DNA of 64,000 nucleotides from Paraburkholderia sp. FT54 (GCF_031585635.1 NZ_CP134196.1:2728001-2792000); one strand, 5' to 3'. Numbered from the stretch's first letter, positions 53,982-63,461 are shown. Notes: generated by a model not told the origin, from the letters alone. Numbers and translations are program-made.

Positions 53982-54803
53982 TCACTTGGCTGCTGTTGCG
54001 CTCAGCGGTATGCGTAGCGCGAGTGTGGCCGCGTTGTTGCCGGTTGCTTCGCTGCCCTTCGCTTCGCCTTGCTCGAAACTGCCGCCATGCGCTTCCGCAA
54101 CGCGCTTGCACAGCGCCAGCACCCACGCAATCCGTTTCGCTTCGCGCGGCTGGCGCGCCTGCTTGCGGGCAAACGCTTCGAGCACATGGGGCAAGGCGGG
54201 ATCTTCCAACGCGGCGCTGTTCGTGTCGTACGCGACGCTGGCGTGCCACGCGCTCGTATCGGCTTTCGTGGACAGAGCGACCGTAGCGCCCTCGGCGCTC
54301 GTTTCGACCGCGAAGGTCAGCATCAGCCACAGCGCGGCAGCGAGGCGCTCGCGGTCGCCGTTGAGCTGCTCGGTGGCGAGTTGCGAGTCGAGCGTGACTT
54401 CCACGCCGCGCGTGCGAGCGAGGCCTGAGCGGACTTCGTCCACGGTTTCATCGAGCAACGGATGCAGCGGGAATGACGCATGGGTGAGCGCCAGCGATTT
54501 GGTTTCGGCGCGCGTGGCGTCGACGACTGTCTCGAGCAGCTTGACCTGCTGGTCCACGCCATTGCGAATGCCAGTGACAGCGCGCTGCGAGTTGGGGTCG
54601 TTTGAGTCGAGCTTGCGCTCCAGCACGTACGCCCAGCTGTGAATGGCATTCAACGGACCGCGCAGGTCGTGCGACACCAGCGAAAGCACATGGTCACGCA
54701 TGAACAGCGCGGTTTCCGCACGCAGATACGCCGTGCGTTCGGATACGGCGAAGCCGGAAAGCACCGGCTTGTCGCCGGCAGCTCCGGTTGAAGACGTTGT
54801 CAC
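53982..54803 (-). CDS. Orphan histidine kinase-like protein with a degenerate ATPase domain
   Basis: 273 residues, no transmembrane segment. The phospho-acceptor H-box is normal: LSLVSHDLRGPLNAIHSW with H45. The following domain has the right size for HATPase_c but lacks its hallmarks: the N-box reads DRERLAAALWLMLTFAVETS without the asparagine, the G1 motif DxGxG is replaced by YDTNSA, and no GLGL-type G2 motif is found. ATP binding is therefore doubtful. No response regulator is adjacent. It may be a phosphotransfer or binding partner, a decaying gene, or a highly diverged kinase. Confidence 0.75.
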   Translation of the reverse strand: MTTSSTGAAGDKPVLSGFAVSERTAYLRAETALFMRDHVLSLVSHDLRGPLNAIHSWAYVLERKLDSNDPNSQRAVTGIRNGVDQQVKLLETVVDATRAETKSLALTHASFPLHPLLDETVDEVRSGLARTRGVEVTLDSQLATEQLNGDRERLAAALWLMLTFAVETSAEGATVALSTKADTSAWHASVAYDTNSAALEDPALPHVLEAFARKQARQPREAKRIAWVLALCKRVAEAHGGSFEQGEAKGSEATGNNAATLALRIPLSATAAK

Positions 54804-54988
54804 GATCGAGCCCTCTCAGGCGGTGCATGATGATGAAAGAAGCCCCATTATAGGCACGACGTCCGGCGCGACCAGCCTGGCCGGACGGCCAACAGGCACG
54901 CAATCCACGTGCCACGCGGCAATCCTCGGCATGCGGCGCCAACACGCCTACAATGTCGGTTTTACGTTTTTGACCTGAGGAGCGACAC

Positions 54989-55330
54989 ATGTCGACTGTG
55001 ACTACCGAATCCGGCTTGAAGTATGAAGACATCGTTGAAGGCACGGGTGCCGAAGCGGTGGCCGGCAAGACCGTCAGCGTGCACTACACCGGCTGGCTGA
55101 CCGATGGCCAGAAGTTCGACTCGAGCAAGGACCGCAATGACCCGTTCGCTTTCGTGCTGGGCGGCGGCATGGTCATCAAGGGCTGGGACGAAGGCGTGCA
55201 AGGCATGAAGGTCGGCGGCACGCGCAAACTGACCATCCCGCCGCAACTCGGCTACGGCGTGCGCGGCGCGGGCGGCGTGATTCCGCCGAACGCAACGCTC
55301 GTGTTCGAAGTCGAATTGCTCGGCGTTTAA
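54989..55330 (+). CDS. FKBP-type peptidyl-prolyl cis-trans isomerase
   Basis: Single-domain FKBP of 113 residues, cytoplasmic (no signal peptide). The fold signature is plain: [18 protein letters not shown] (30-47), [19 protein letters not shown] (55-73), IPPQLGYG and [14 protein letters not shown]. Active-site residues Y35, F45, D46, W68 (approximately), Y90 and F108 are in place. The ATG at 54989 follows AGGAG. Divergent from the kinase-like gene; a TACAAT at 54949-54954 may be its -10 element. Confidence 0.94.
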   Translation: MSTVTTESGLKYEDIVEGTGAEAVAGKTVSVHYTGWLTDGQKFDSSKDRNDPFAFVLGGGMVIKGWDEGVQGMKVGGTRKLTIPPQLGYGVRGAGGVIPPNATLVFEVELLGV

Positions 55331-55362
55331 GATTTCCGCTGCACTGTCACTGCGCACCGTCG

Positions 55363-56142
55363 ATGAGCCACGCTGCCCTCACCGCTCCTAGCGTGTCGCT
55401 GCGCCGCTACGGCGCGATCGAAGCGTCGGACGTGCACGACTTTCACCAGGTCGTGCTCGGGCTCGACGGCGCGATGGTGATGGCGGTGAACGGCGTCGCG
55501 CAACAGATCGACGCCACCTCCGCCTGGCTCATTCCGGCGGGCGCGCGGCACGATTACGCTGGCGTCGGTGAAAACCGGCAGTTGGTGCTGGATTTGCCGG
55601 CCGCGTCGCTGGCCGTGCCGGAACGCCTGTTCGACCGCGCCCGGGCCGTGACGATCGACACCTCGCTGACGCAGCTCGTGTATCGCATCGCGGCACACGC
55701 TACCGGCGGCGCTCTCGGCAACGATCTGGACACACGACGTTTTCATTGGGACGCCGCCGCGCGCCTCGGCGCAGCGTTAGTGGCGGACGCGGGCACCACG
55801 GCCGGCACGTTCGCAGCCGGCGCCGGTCTCGACTTTGCGCGGATCGACCGCTGGTTGCGCGCGCATTTGTCGGAGCCTTTGCGGATCGCCGATCTCGCCG
55901 CGCATTGCGGCTTCGGCATGCGGCGCTTTCATCAGCTTTTTATCGAGGCCTTCGGCGAGACGCCGCATCGTTACTTGCAGCGTCTGCGGCTCGATACGTC
56001 AATCACGCTGCTCGCGGATCCGCGCCTTTCGTTGACCGATATCGCGCTGGACATCGGCTTCGGCGATCAGAGCGCCTACACGCACGCATTCACGCGGCGT
56101 TTCGGGCTGGCGCCCGGTCAGTGGCGCGCGCTGCGCCACTAA
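55363..56142 (+). CDS. AraC-family transcriptional regulator
   Basis: 259 residues: an N-terminal cupin-like sensor half (about 1-130) and a C-terminal pair of HTH motifs (about 160-255; DLAAHCGFGMRRFHQLFIE and DIALDIGFGDQSAYTHAFTRRF). The gene starts 32 bases after the FKBP gene and may share its transcript. Converges on metZ with a 155-base gap. Targets and effector are unknown. Confidence 0.88.
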   Translation: MSHAALTAPSVSLRRYGAIEASDVHDFHQVVLGLDGAMVMAVNGVAQQIDATSAWLIPAGARHDYAGVGENRQLVLDLPAASLAVPERLFDRARAVTIDTSLTQLVYRIAAHATGGALGNDLDTRRFHWDAAARLGAALVADAGTTAGTFAAGAGLDFARIDRWLRAHLSEPLRIADLAAHCGFGMRRFHQLFIEAFGETPHRYLQRLRLDTSITLLADPRLSLTDIALDIGFGDQSAYTHAFTRRFGLAPGQWRALRH

Positions 56143-56297
56143 GTTTTCACGGCGCCAGGCTTCATCGCGCTGAGTCTCGCCGCATGGCGTTATTGCACGG
56201 CCGGACTGCACTGAGCTTCGTTGCGCGAGCCGCCTGAACGGAGCGGCCCGCTTGTCCTGCCTCACGTTTTTGTTCGAGCGTTCGCTCAAACTCTCGC

Positions 56298-57488
56298 TCA
56301 ACCCGCCAGGCCGCGCTCGAGATCGCCGCGAATATCGCCGGCGTTTTCCAGACCGACTGCAAGACGGATCAAGCCTTCGCTGATGCCCGCTGCCGCGCGC
56401 GCTTCCGGCGTCACGCGACCATGCGTGGTCGTCGCCGGATGCGTGATCGTGGTGCGCGTATCGCCGAGGTTGCCGGTGATCGAGCAGATCTTCGTGCTGT
56501 CGATCACGCGCCATGCGTTCGCGCGCATCTGCTCAGGCGTGTCGCCCTTCAGTTCGAACGAGAGGATCGCGCCGCCCGACTTCTGCTGACGCATGGCCAG
56601 CGCATGCTGCGGATGCGATTCCAGCCCCGGATAGAACACGCGATTCACAGACGGATGCGTTTCGAGCCAGCGCGCGATTTCAAGCGCATTCGCCGACTGC
56701 TTTTCAACGCGCAGCGACAGCGTTTCCATGCCCTTGAGCAACACCCATGCGTTGAACGCGGACAACGTCGGCCCGGCGCTGCGTACGAACGGGAACACCT
56801 TTTCCATGATGAACTGCTTCGAGCCGACCAGCGCGCCGCCGAGCACGCGGCCCTGACCGTCGAGGAACTTGGTGGCCGAATGCATCACGACGTCGGCGCC
56901 GAGCTTCAGCGGTTGTTGCAAGGCCGGGCTGCAGAAACAGTTGTCGACCACGAACAGTGCATTCGCAGCCTTGGCGATCTTGCTGATCGCTTCGATGTCG
57001 GCGACTTCGGTTAGCGGATTCGACGGCGTCTCGAGGAAGAACATCTTCGTCTCGGGGCGCACGGCGTTTTTCCACGCGTCGAGATTGGTGGGATCGACGA
57101 ACGTCGTCGTGATGCCGAACTTGCTGAAGATCTGCGAGAACATGCCGAGCGTCGAGCCGAACAGCGCCTGCGAGCTGACCAGATGGTCACCCGCTTGCAA
57201 CGCCGACATCACCACCGACATGATCGCCGCCATGCCCGACGCCGTCGCCATGCAGGCTTCACCGCCTTCGAGCGCGGCGAGACGTTCCTGGAACATCGAG
57301 ACGGTCGGGTTCGTGAAGCGCGAGTAGGTGTAGTTGTCTTCGGAATTCTTGAATTTTTCGGCGGCGTCGGCGGCGCTCTCGAACACGAAGCTCGAAGTCA
57401 GGAAAATCGCTTCCGAATGTTCGTTGAAGTCGCTGCGCACCGTGCCCGAGCGGACTGCCAGCGTATCGAAGTTCAGGGAGTCGTCCAT
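56298..57488 (-). CDS. metZ: O-succinylhomoserine sulfhydrylase
   Basis: PLP enzyme that makes homocysteine directly from O-succinyl- or O-acetylhomoserine and sulfide. 396 residues of the Cys/Met metabolism family; the PLP lysine is K207 in SATKFLDGQGR, with D182 in VVDNCF pairing with the ring nitrogen, and the tyrosine motif NYTYSRFTNPT near 52-62. In Pseudomonas the ORF is metZ and follows purF, as here. I chose the ATG at 57488 rather than a TTG six codons upstream. The gene lies behind the purF terminator and a structured leader (57520-57571), so it probably has its own promoter. Confidence 0.92.
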   Translation of the reverse strand: MDDSLNFDTLAVRSGTVRSDFNEHSEAIFLTSSFVFESAADAAEKFKNSEDNYTYSRFTNPTVSMFQERLAALEGGEACMATASGMAAIMSVVMSALQAGDHLVSSQALFGSTLGMFSQIFSKFGITTTFVDPTNLDAWKNAVRPETKMFFLETPSNPLTEVADIEAISKIAKAANALFVVDNCFCSPALQQPLKLGADVVMHSATKFLDGQGRVLGGALVGSKQFIMEKVFPFVRSAGPTLSAFNAWVLLKGMETLSLRVEKQSANALEIARWLETHPSVNRVFYPGLESHPQHALAMRQQKSGGAILSFELKGDTPEQMRANAWRVIDSTKICSITGNLGDTRTTITHPATTTHGRVTPEARAAAGISEGLIRLAVGLENAGDIRGDLERGLAG

Positions 57489-57519
57489 GTTGGTTCTGGT
57501 TTCCAATGTTTCATGGCTG

Positions 57520-57571
57520 CGTTCGGCGTACGCGGCTCAGATCAAATGAGCTGAGCGTATCAAGCCGAACG
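57520..57571 (-). promoter_or_regulatory. Structured leader upstream of metZ
   Basis: On the minus strand, an outer stem CGTTCGGC/GCCGAACG encloses TACGC/GCGTA and GCTCAG/CTGAGC pairings around a CTCATTTGAT loop, 52 bases in all, ending 32 bases before the metZ start codon. There is no T-run. It could be a transcript-level control element; it does not match a riboswitch I recognise. Confidence 0.5.
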
Positions 57572-57576
57572 GCAGC

Positions 57577-57616
57577 AACAAAAAAGCCCGCTTTTGCGTC
57601 GGCATAAGCGGGCTTC
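57577..57616 (-). terminator. Terminator after purF
   Basis: On the minus strand the stem AAGCCCGCTT/AAGCGGGCTT (57584-57615, 12-base loop) is followed by TTTTTTG. It sits 171 bases after the purF stop codon and ends the cvpA-purF transcript before metZ. Confidence 0.88.
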
Positions 57617-57786
57617 ATGTGCGGGGAAAAGCTGGAGCGGAGGTAGATGAATGCGGCTTTTCCACCATTCGCTTTAGCTGTTTCGGGTTGCCCCGCGTCC
57701 GCAAGCTGAGTTCAAATCGACGCAAGCCGTCATGCTAACACGCTCCCGGCGCGGCGTGCAGCGTGCCTTGCCGGGAGCTGCGTCGT

Positions 57787-59337
57787 TCAACCCACCGACA
57801 ATTGCAGATGCAATTGCGAACGAGCCGGCGCGCCGCCGTCGATCGCTTCGCTCGCAGCGTCGCGGTCCGATTGCGAGGACGGTGCGAGACGCGCGGTTTC
57901 GATGCGGTCGAGGTACTCCGTGGTGACGTCGCCGGTCACGTAGTTCCCGTCGAAACACGACGCTTCGAATTCCTTCAGCGCCGGGTTGATATCGCGCACT
58001 GCCTGCTTGAGCGCGTCGACGTCCTGATAGACGAGGTGGTCCGCGCCGATCATGCGCGCGACTTCGTCGTCCGAGCGGCCGTGGGCGACGAGTTCACCGC
58101 GCGTCGGCATGTCGATGCCGTAGACGTTCGGGAACTTCACCGGCGGCGCCGCCGAAGCGAAGATCACCTTGTTCGCGCCGGCGTCGCGCGCCATCTGCAC
58201 GATTTCATGCGACGTGGTGCCGCGCACGATCGAGTCGTCGACGATCAGTACGTTCTTGCCCTTGAACTCGATGCCCATGGCGTTCAGCTTCTGGCGCACC
58301 GACTTCTTGCGCACGGCCTGGCCCGGCATGATGAAGGTACGGCCGACGTAACGGTTCTTGAAGAAGCCTTCGCGGTATTCCACGCCCAGCTTCTTCGCGA
58401 CCTGCATCGCGGCCGGACGGGACGAATCGGGAATCGGCATCACGACGTCGATCGGAACGTCGGGCAGCTCGCGTTTGATCTTCTCGGCGAGGTAATCGCC
58501 CATGCGCAGACGCACGTTGTAGACCGGCACGCCGTCGAGCACCGAGTCCGGACGCGCGAGGTAAACGAGTTCGAAAATGCAGGGGTTCAGGCTCGGGTTC
58601 GTGGCGCATTGCTGCGAATGCAGATTGCCTTCGATGTCGATGAAGATCGCTTCGCCCGGCGCCACGTCGCGCACGAACTCGAAGCCGATACCTTCGATCG
58701 CCACCGATTCCGACGCCAGGATCCACTCGACGCCTTCCGCCGTTTCCTGCTTGCCGAGACACAGCGGACGGATGCCGAACGGGTCACGGAAGCCCAGCAG
58801 ACCGTAGCCGGCGATCAGCGACACGATCGCGTACGACCCGCGCACCCGGCGATGCACGCCTGACACGGCCTTGAACAGCGCGGCCGGATCGAGTTGCAGA
58901 CCCGAGCTGGAAAGCTGCAATTCGTGCGCGAGCACGTTGAGCATGACTTCCGTGTCGGAATTGGTGTTGATGTGGCGGCGATCGATGCGGAACATCTCAT
59001 CTTTCAGCTGCTGCCAGTTGGTCAGATTGCCGTTGTGCGCGAGGATGATGCCGAACGGCGCATTCACGTAGAACGGCTGGGCTTCTTCTTCGCTCGATGC
59101 GGAACCGGCGGTCGGATAGCGGACCTGGCCGATCCCGGTCGTGCCGGGCAGGCTGCGCATGTTGCGCGTGCGGAACACGTCGCGCACCATGCCGTTGGCC
59201 TTGTGCATGTGGAAATTGCTGCCGTTCGCTGTCGCGATGCCGGCTGCGTCCTGACCGCGGTGCTGCAGGAGCAGCAGGCTGTCATAGATCAGTTGATTGA
59301 CCGGAGAGTGGGAAACTACGCCTACGATGCCGCACAT
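57787..59337 (-). CDS. purF: Amidophosphoribosyltransferase
   Basis: First committed step of purine synthesis: glutamine plus PRPP to phosphoribosylamine. 516 residues. The N-terminal Ntn-type glutaminase begins MCGIVGVV with C2 as nucleophile after Met removal. The PRPP-binding loop VLIVDDSIVRGTT is at about 362-374. ATG at 59337 with AAGGA upstream. Lies downstream of cvpA (162-base gap), the usual pair. Confidence 0.97.
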   Translation of the reverse strand: MCGIVGVVSHSPVNQLIYDSLLLLQHRGQDAAGIATANGSNFHMHKANGMVRDVFRTRNMRSLPGTTGIGQVRYPTAGSASSEEEAQPFYVNAPFGIILAHNGNLTNWQQLKDEMFRIDRRHINTNSDTEVMLNVLAHELQLSSSGLQLDPAALFKAVSGVHRRVRGSYAIVSLIAGYGLLGFRDPFGIRPLCLGKQETAEGVEWILASESVAIEGIGFEFVRDVAPGEAIFIDIEGNLHSQQCATNPSLNPCIFELVYLARPDSVLDGVPVYNVRLRMGDYLAEKIKRELPDVPIDVVMPIPDSSRPAAMQVAKKLGVEYREGFFKNRYVGRTFIMPGQAVRKKSVRQKLNAMGIEFKGKNVLIVDDSIVRGTTSHEIVQMARDAGANKVIFASAAPPVKFPNVYGIDMPTRGELVAHGRSDDEVARMIGADHLVYQDVDALKQAVRDINPALKEFEASCFDGNYVTGDVTTEYLDRIETARLAPSSQSDRDAASEAIDGGAPARSQLHLQLSVG

Positions 59338-59499
59338 GGCATGTCCTTCAAAGGTACGAAATTCGTCATGGCGGCCGCTGCCTGCGATGGTGTCCCGAGG
59401 GACTTCCTTCGGGGCGTTCGCGAAGCTACGCGACCGAACGTAAAGGCAGCCGGTTTGCGCCGGTGTCCTGCTGCAGTTCTCGCTCCGCTCGCCTGATCG

Positions 59500-59994
59500 T
59501 CACACTCGGACGTAAGCAGCAAGCGTCTCGGGAAGCAGCGGTTTCATTACGTGCACGCCCTCGACCGCATAGGGCCGAAGCAAGGCGTTGCGCCAGAATT
59601 CCTGTTGGGGCAGTTCGGTCAAGCCAGCCAGGGCGACCAGAATCAGCACCAGAATGACCCCGCGCACGAGGCCGAACATCAAACCGAGCGAGCGGTCCAC
59701 GCCGCTCAAGCCGGTTGCCTGCACGATGCGGCTCAAAAGGGCGTTCAGCACGCTCGCCACCAGCACCACACCGACCACCACCAGCGCGAAGGCCAGCAGC
59801 CACTGCGTCAACGTGCCGCCCGGCCAACTGGACGGGATATGCGGCACGACGTAACCGACAAAGCGGCAAGCAATGAAGAACGCCGCAATCCAGCCGATCA
59901 GCCCGAATATCTCCGACAGAAACCCGCGCCATGTGCCGCGCAGCGCTGACAAACCGATCACCGCCATTACAGCGTAGTCGAAGGCAGTGAACAT
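59500..59994 (-). CDS. cvpA: CvpA family membrane protein
   Basis: 164 residues with four hydrophobic segments (about 8-28, 33-53, 62-85 and 105-125) and the family start FDYAVMAVIGLSALRGTWRGF. Named for its need in colicin V production in E. coli; in general linked to envelope integrity. Seven bases after the SPOR-domain gene and directly upstream of purF, an arrangement shared by many proteobacteria. Confidence 0.92.
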   Translation of the reverse strand: MFTAFDYAVMAVIGLSALRGTWRGFLSEIFGLIGWIAAFFIACRFVGYVVPHIPSSWPGGTLTQWLLAFALVVVGVVLVASVLNALLSRIVQATGLSGVDRSLGLMFGLVRGVILVLILVALAGLTELPQQEFWRNALLRPYAVEGVHVMKPLLPETLAAYVRV

Positions 59995-60001
59995 CGCTCG
60001 C

Positions 60002-60940
60002 TTACTGTGCGGCGCCGCTGTTCGCGCCCGACGTCAAGCCAGCCTCGCGAACCTTTGCGATGGCCGCGCTTGCCGCTGCACGGTCGGCGAACGGGCCGGC
60101 ACGCAGCAACGTGAGCGTGGAGCCGTCAGCCTGCTTTCGATGTTCGGTATATGCGGGCACACCCGCCGCTTTCAACTTGGCGGCCCAATTGCGCGCGTTG
60201 GCGTCGTTCGCGAAGGCGCCGAGCTGCACGGCGAAACGGCTGCCCGGCGGCGAAGCCGGCGTGCCGGAATTCGCGTCCGCGCTGGCGGCCGTGTTCGTGT
60301 CGTCGGAGCTTGGCGCCTGAGCGGTCGGCGCCGGGGCGGTCGCGGCGTTATGCGTGACTGGCGGTTTCGCCGCCGGCCTGGCAGGCGCTACGGGCGCTGT
60401 TGGCGTTGCCGGCGCGGTGTTGGCCGCGATTGACGGTGCTTGCGGCTTGGCCGCCGGCTTGGCTGCGGAAGCTGCTGCGTTCATTTCCGCGCTCGATTGC
60501 TTCGTGGCGGCGGACTGGCCTTGCCTTGCTGCCGTTGCCGACGCAAGACCCGATGCGGCGAGTGCCGCGTCTGGCGCTGCAGGGTTATCGGGTGCTACGC
60601 CGGCCTGTGTGTCCACCTCGGCTTTAGCGAGCTTCGGCGCGGGTCGGTTCGGAATGTCGATGGAGATGTCGTCTGTGACCGGCTTGGGGTGCGAGTCCAG
60701 CACCATCGGCAGAATGACGACCGCCGCGACGACCATCGCGATCGCGCCGACGAGGCGGCGACGCGCACGCTGCTTTTCCGGCAGCGTAGGGTCGAGCAGC
60801 ATCGCATCGGCGTCGACGGTGCGCTCCGTGCGGCGGGTTCGCCGCTCCACGCGCTCGCCACGGGCGGGCCGGGTGGAACTGGTATTTGCGCCGCGCCGGG
60901 TAGGCGCGTCGTCTTTCTTGCCGAACGAGAAAATTCCCAT
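60002..60940 (-). CDS. SPOR-domain membrane protein
   Basis: 312 residues: a basic cytoplasmic N-terminus, one transmembrane helix (about 62-80), a long Ala/Pro/Lys-rich periplasmic linker (about 95-230) and a C-terminal SPOR domain (about 232-305, RFAVQLGAFANDANARNWAA) that binds denuded septal peptidoglycan. Architecture like E. coli DedD, which also lies between folC and cvpA. Probably a division-site protein. Confidence 0.9.
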   Translation of the reverse strand: MGIFSFGKKDDAPTRRGANTSSTRPARGERVERRTRRTERTVDADAMLLDPTLPEKQRARRRLVGAIAMVVAAVVILPMVLDSHPKPVTDDISIDIPNRPAPKLAKAEVDTQAGVAPDNPAAPDAALAASGLASATAARQGQSAATKQSSAEMNAAASAAKPAAKPQAPSIAANTAPATPTAPVAPARPAAKPPVTHNAATAPAPTAQAPSSDDTNTAASADANSGTPASPPGSRFAVQLGAFANDANARNWAAKLKAAGVPAYTEHRKQADGSTLTLLRAGPFADRAAASAAIAKVREAGLTSGANSGAAQ

Positions 60941-60969
60941 GAATCGCTTGGTTCGAGCCTGGCGCCCGT

Positions 60970-62280
60970 TCAGTGTTGCTGCGATTTACGGTAGGCCATC
61001 ACGCCTGCTACCGTATAGAAACTGCCGAAAACCACGATTCTATCATTCTCTGACGCTCGTTTTAGCGCGTCTTGGAAAGCCTCTGCCGGCGTGGCGTAGC
61101 GCGTCACGCTGCTGTCGGCGCCCTCGTCCACGCCCTGCTCGCGCAAGGCCGCTTCGAGTTCTTCCGCCGAAGCCGCCCGCGGTGTGGGCAAATCGGTCAC
61201 GCACCAATGATCGATCTCGCCTCTCAGGTGTGCCAGTACGCCGGCGATGTCCTTGTCGCGCATCGCGCCGAACACCGCGTAGGTGTAGGGAAAGAAACCC
61301 ATGTTGCCGAGGTTTTGCGCCAGCACCGCGGCCGCGTGCGGATTGTGGCCGACATCCAGCACAATCGCGGGCTTGCCTGGCAACACCTGGAAGCGCCCCG
61401 GCAATTCCACGTTGGCGAGCCCGAGGCGGATGTCCTGCGCCGACACCGGCAAGCGCTCACGCAGCGCTTCGAGACCGGCGAGCGCCGCCGACGTGTTGAT
61501 CAACTGATTCGCTCCGCGCAGCGCCGGGTAGGCCAGCGCCGAGCGCCGCATGGTCGGGCCGACGTAGCTCCATTGCTGGCGCTCGCTGCCGGCTTGGCCC
61601 TCGTAGCGGAAATCGCGGCCGAATAGCCACAGTTCGGCACCGATTTTTTCAGCGTAATCGATCAGCGATTGCGGCGGCACCGGATCCGCGCAGATCGCCG
61701 GCTTGCCCGGACGGAAAATGCCCGCCTTTTCGAAGCCGATTTTCTCGCGCGTGTCGCCGAGATACTCCGTGTGATCGATATCGATGCTGGTGATGATCGC
61801 GCAATCCGTATCGAGGATATTGACCGCGTCGAGGCGGCCGCCCAGGCCGACTTCGAAAATCACGGCGTCCAGTCCGCGCGAAGCGAACAGACTCATGATC
61901 GCCAGCGTCGTGAATTCGAAGTAGGTCAGCGTGACCGGCTCGGCGAGGCTCAGGCGCGCGGCTTCGACGGCCTGGAAATGCGGCAGCAGATCGGCGTCGC
62001 TCGCCATTTCGCCGTTCACCCGCGCGCGCTCGTTGAACGTCAGCAAATGCGGCGACGTGTGACAGCCGACCGTGAACCCGGCGCGTAACAGAATCGATTC
62101 GAGGATCGCGCACGTGGAACCCTTGCCGTTCGTGCCGCCGACCGTGATGACCGGACACGCGAACGACAGTTGCATCGCGTCGCGCACCTGGCTAATGCGG
62201 GCCAGACCCATGTCGATGCCGACCGGATGCGCGGATTCAAGGTGCGTGAGCCACGCGTCGAGGGTGGGAAATGTGGTCAT
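60970..62280 (-). CDS. folC: Bifunctional dihydrofolate synthase/folylpolyglutamate synthase
   Basis: Mur-ligase-type enzyme, 436 residues. The ATP loop GGTNGKGS lies at 48-55, followed by SPHL near residue 78. Attaches glutamate to dihydropteroate and extends folate polyglutamates. ATG at 62280. It follows accD after 308 bases and precedes the SPOR gene by 29, so it is part of the accD-to-cvpA block. Confidence 0.96.
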   Translation of the reverse strand: MTTFPTLDAWLTHLESAHPVGIDMGLARISQVRDAMQLSFACPVITVGGTNGKGSTCAILESILLRAGFTVGCHTSPHLLTFNERARVNGEMASDADLLPHFQAVEAARLSLAEPVTLTYFEFTTLAIMSLFASRGLDAVIFEVGLGGRLDAVNILDTDCAIITSIDIDHTEYLGDTREKIGFEKAGIFRPGKPAICADPVPPQSLIDYAEKIGAELWLFGRDFRYEGQAGSERQQWSYVGPTMRRSALAYPALRGANQLINTSAALAGLEALRERLPVSAQDIRLGLANVELPGRFQVLPGKPAIVLDVGHNPHAAAVLAQNLGNMGFFPYTYAVFGAMRDKDIAGVLAHLRGEIDHWCVTDLPTPRAASAEELEAALREQGVDEGADSSVTRYATPAEAFQDALKRASENDRIVVFGSFYTVAGVMAYRKSQQH

Positions 62281-62588
62281 CGGGTGAATCGCGAGTCAAT
62301 CGATTAGGCAGTGTTGCGAATGGGCGCGGAGCGGAGCGCTCGGCTGCGGCTGCGGCTGCGGCTGCGGCTGCGGCTGCGGCCAGAGCCTGGTCCGGCAGCC
62401 ACTTTATGCGCGCAAACCGCGCTCGCCTGCGCTGGCTTCGTCCGCAACCGGCGCCACATTGCGAGACGGTGATTATCCCGGAAATGACAGCGCGCCGCTT
62501 GATCACTCACGCGGCGCGCTATTTTTACTGCTTTTCTGACGTCCGCCGCGTTTGAGCAAGCGCGACGACGGTTGACGGCGGTGCCTGC
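62281..62588. other. accD-folC gap with a hexanucleotide repeat and a hairpin
   Basis: No gene. A 40-base perfect tandem array of CGGCTG, 6.7 units, occupies 62341-62380. A 10-bp perfect hairpin AGCGCGCCGC/GCGGCGCGCT (62489-62520) lies 69 bases after the accD stop; its ATTTTT flank is on the upstream side relative to accD transcription, so it is not a standard terminator for it. Confidence 0.6.
62341..62380. repeat. (CGGCTG)n microsatellite
   Basis: Six full units plus four bases of CGGCTG with no interruption. Arrays like this change length by slippage and can be variable between strains. It lies outside coding sequence, about 60 bases before folC's start. Confidence 0.9.
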
Positions 62589-63461
62589 TTACGCGACGGC
62601 ATCAGCCGGCTGATGGCTCAGCAGCGCCATCAATTGCGCGAGTTCTTCACGCAGCTTGCGACGGTCGACGATCATGTCAATCGCGCCCTTCGTCAGCAGG
62701 AACTCGGCGCGCTGAAAGCCTTCCGGTAGTTTCTCGCGCACGGTCTGCTCGATCACGCGCGGGCCGGCAAAACCGATCAGCGCCTTCGGCTCCGCGATCA
62801 CCACATCGCCGAGGAACGCGAAACTGGCCGACACGCCGCCCATGGTCGGATCGGTCAGCACGGAGATGAACGGCAGCTTGGCTTCGGCGAGCTTCGTGAG
62901 CATGGCCGTTGTCTTGGCCATCTGCATCAGCGAGAGCAGGCTTTCCTGCATCCGCGCGCCGCCCGAAGCGGTAAAGCAGATGAACGGCACTTTCTGTTCG
63001 AGCGCGTTCTGCGCGCCGCGCGCGAAGCGCTCGCCGACCACCGAACCCATCGAGCCGCCCATGAACGAAAACTCGAAGCAGGCCACCACCACCGGCAGCG
63101 TATGAATCGCACCGCCCATGACGACCATCGCGTCGGTTTCGTCGGTGTCGTCCATTGCCTCTTTCAGGCGGTCCGGGTACTTGCGGCTGTCTTTGAACTT
63201 GAGCGCGTCGACCGGGACGATTTCCTGGCCGATTTCGTAGCGGCCTTCCGGATCGAGCAGGCCGTCGAGCCGCTCACGCGCGCCGATGCGCATGTGATGG
63301 TCGCACTTCGGGCAAACATGCAGATTGGCCTCAACGTCGTTGCGGTACAGCACGGCTTCGCACGACGGGCACTTGATCCACAGGCCTTCCGGAATCCCCT
63401 TGCGGTTCTTCGGGTCGGTTTGTTTGATTTTCGGCGGCAGCAGTTTGTCGAGCCAGCTCAT
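62589..63461 (-). CDS. accD: Acetyl-CoA carboxylase, carboxyltransferase beta subunit
   Basis: Transfers carboxyl from biotin to acetyl-CoA in fatty acid synthesis, with AccA. 290 residues. The N-terminal zinc ribbon uses C31, C34, C50 and C53 (CPSC ... CPKC). The crotonase-like core carries [12 protein letters not shown] and [24 protein letters not shown] at 63461 with AAGGA. Directly downstream of trpA (80-base gap). Confidence 0.97.
   Translation of the reverse strand: MSWLDKLLPPKIKQTDPKNRKGIPEGLWIKCPSCEAVLYRNDVEANLHVCPKCDHHMRIGARERLDGLLDPEGRYEIGQEIVPVDALKFKDSRKYPDRLKEAMDDTDETDAMVVMGGAIHTLPVVVACFEFSFMGGSMGSVVGERFARGAQNALEQKVPFICFTASGGARMQESLLSLMQMAKTTAMLTKLAEAKLPFISVLTDPTMGGVSASFAFLGDVVIAEPKALIGFAGPRVIEQTVREKLPEGFQRAEFLLTKGAIDMIVDRRKLREELAQLMALLSHQPADAVA

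Noticed and set aside
53537..54286. A 249-codon plus-strand frame between the CBS protein and kinase-like genes
   Set aside because: It is antisense to both and its product has shadow-type composition.
57489..57786. A SAM-type riboswitch before metZ
   Set aside because: The leader hairpin does not show the conserved cores of the SAM riboswitch classes I know; reported only as an unnamed structure.
62489..62526. An intrinsic terminator for accD
   Set aside because: The T-run lies on the wrong side for minus-strand transcription, so it was described only as a hairpin.
62271..62555. A plus-strand frame with a poly-alanine run over the CGGCTG array
   Set aside because: The poly-Ala comes from the microsatellite; no ribosome binding site, no similarity, and it opposes the operon.
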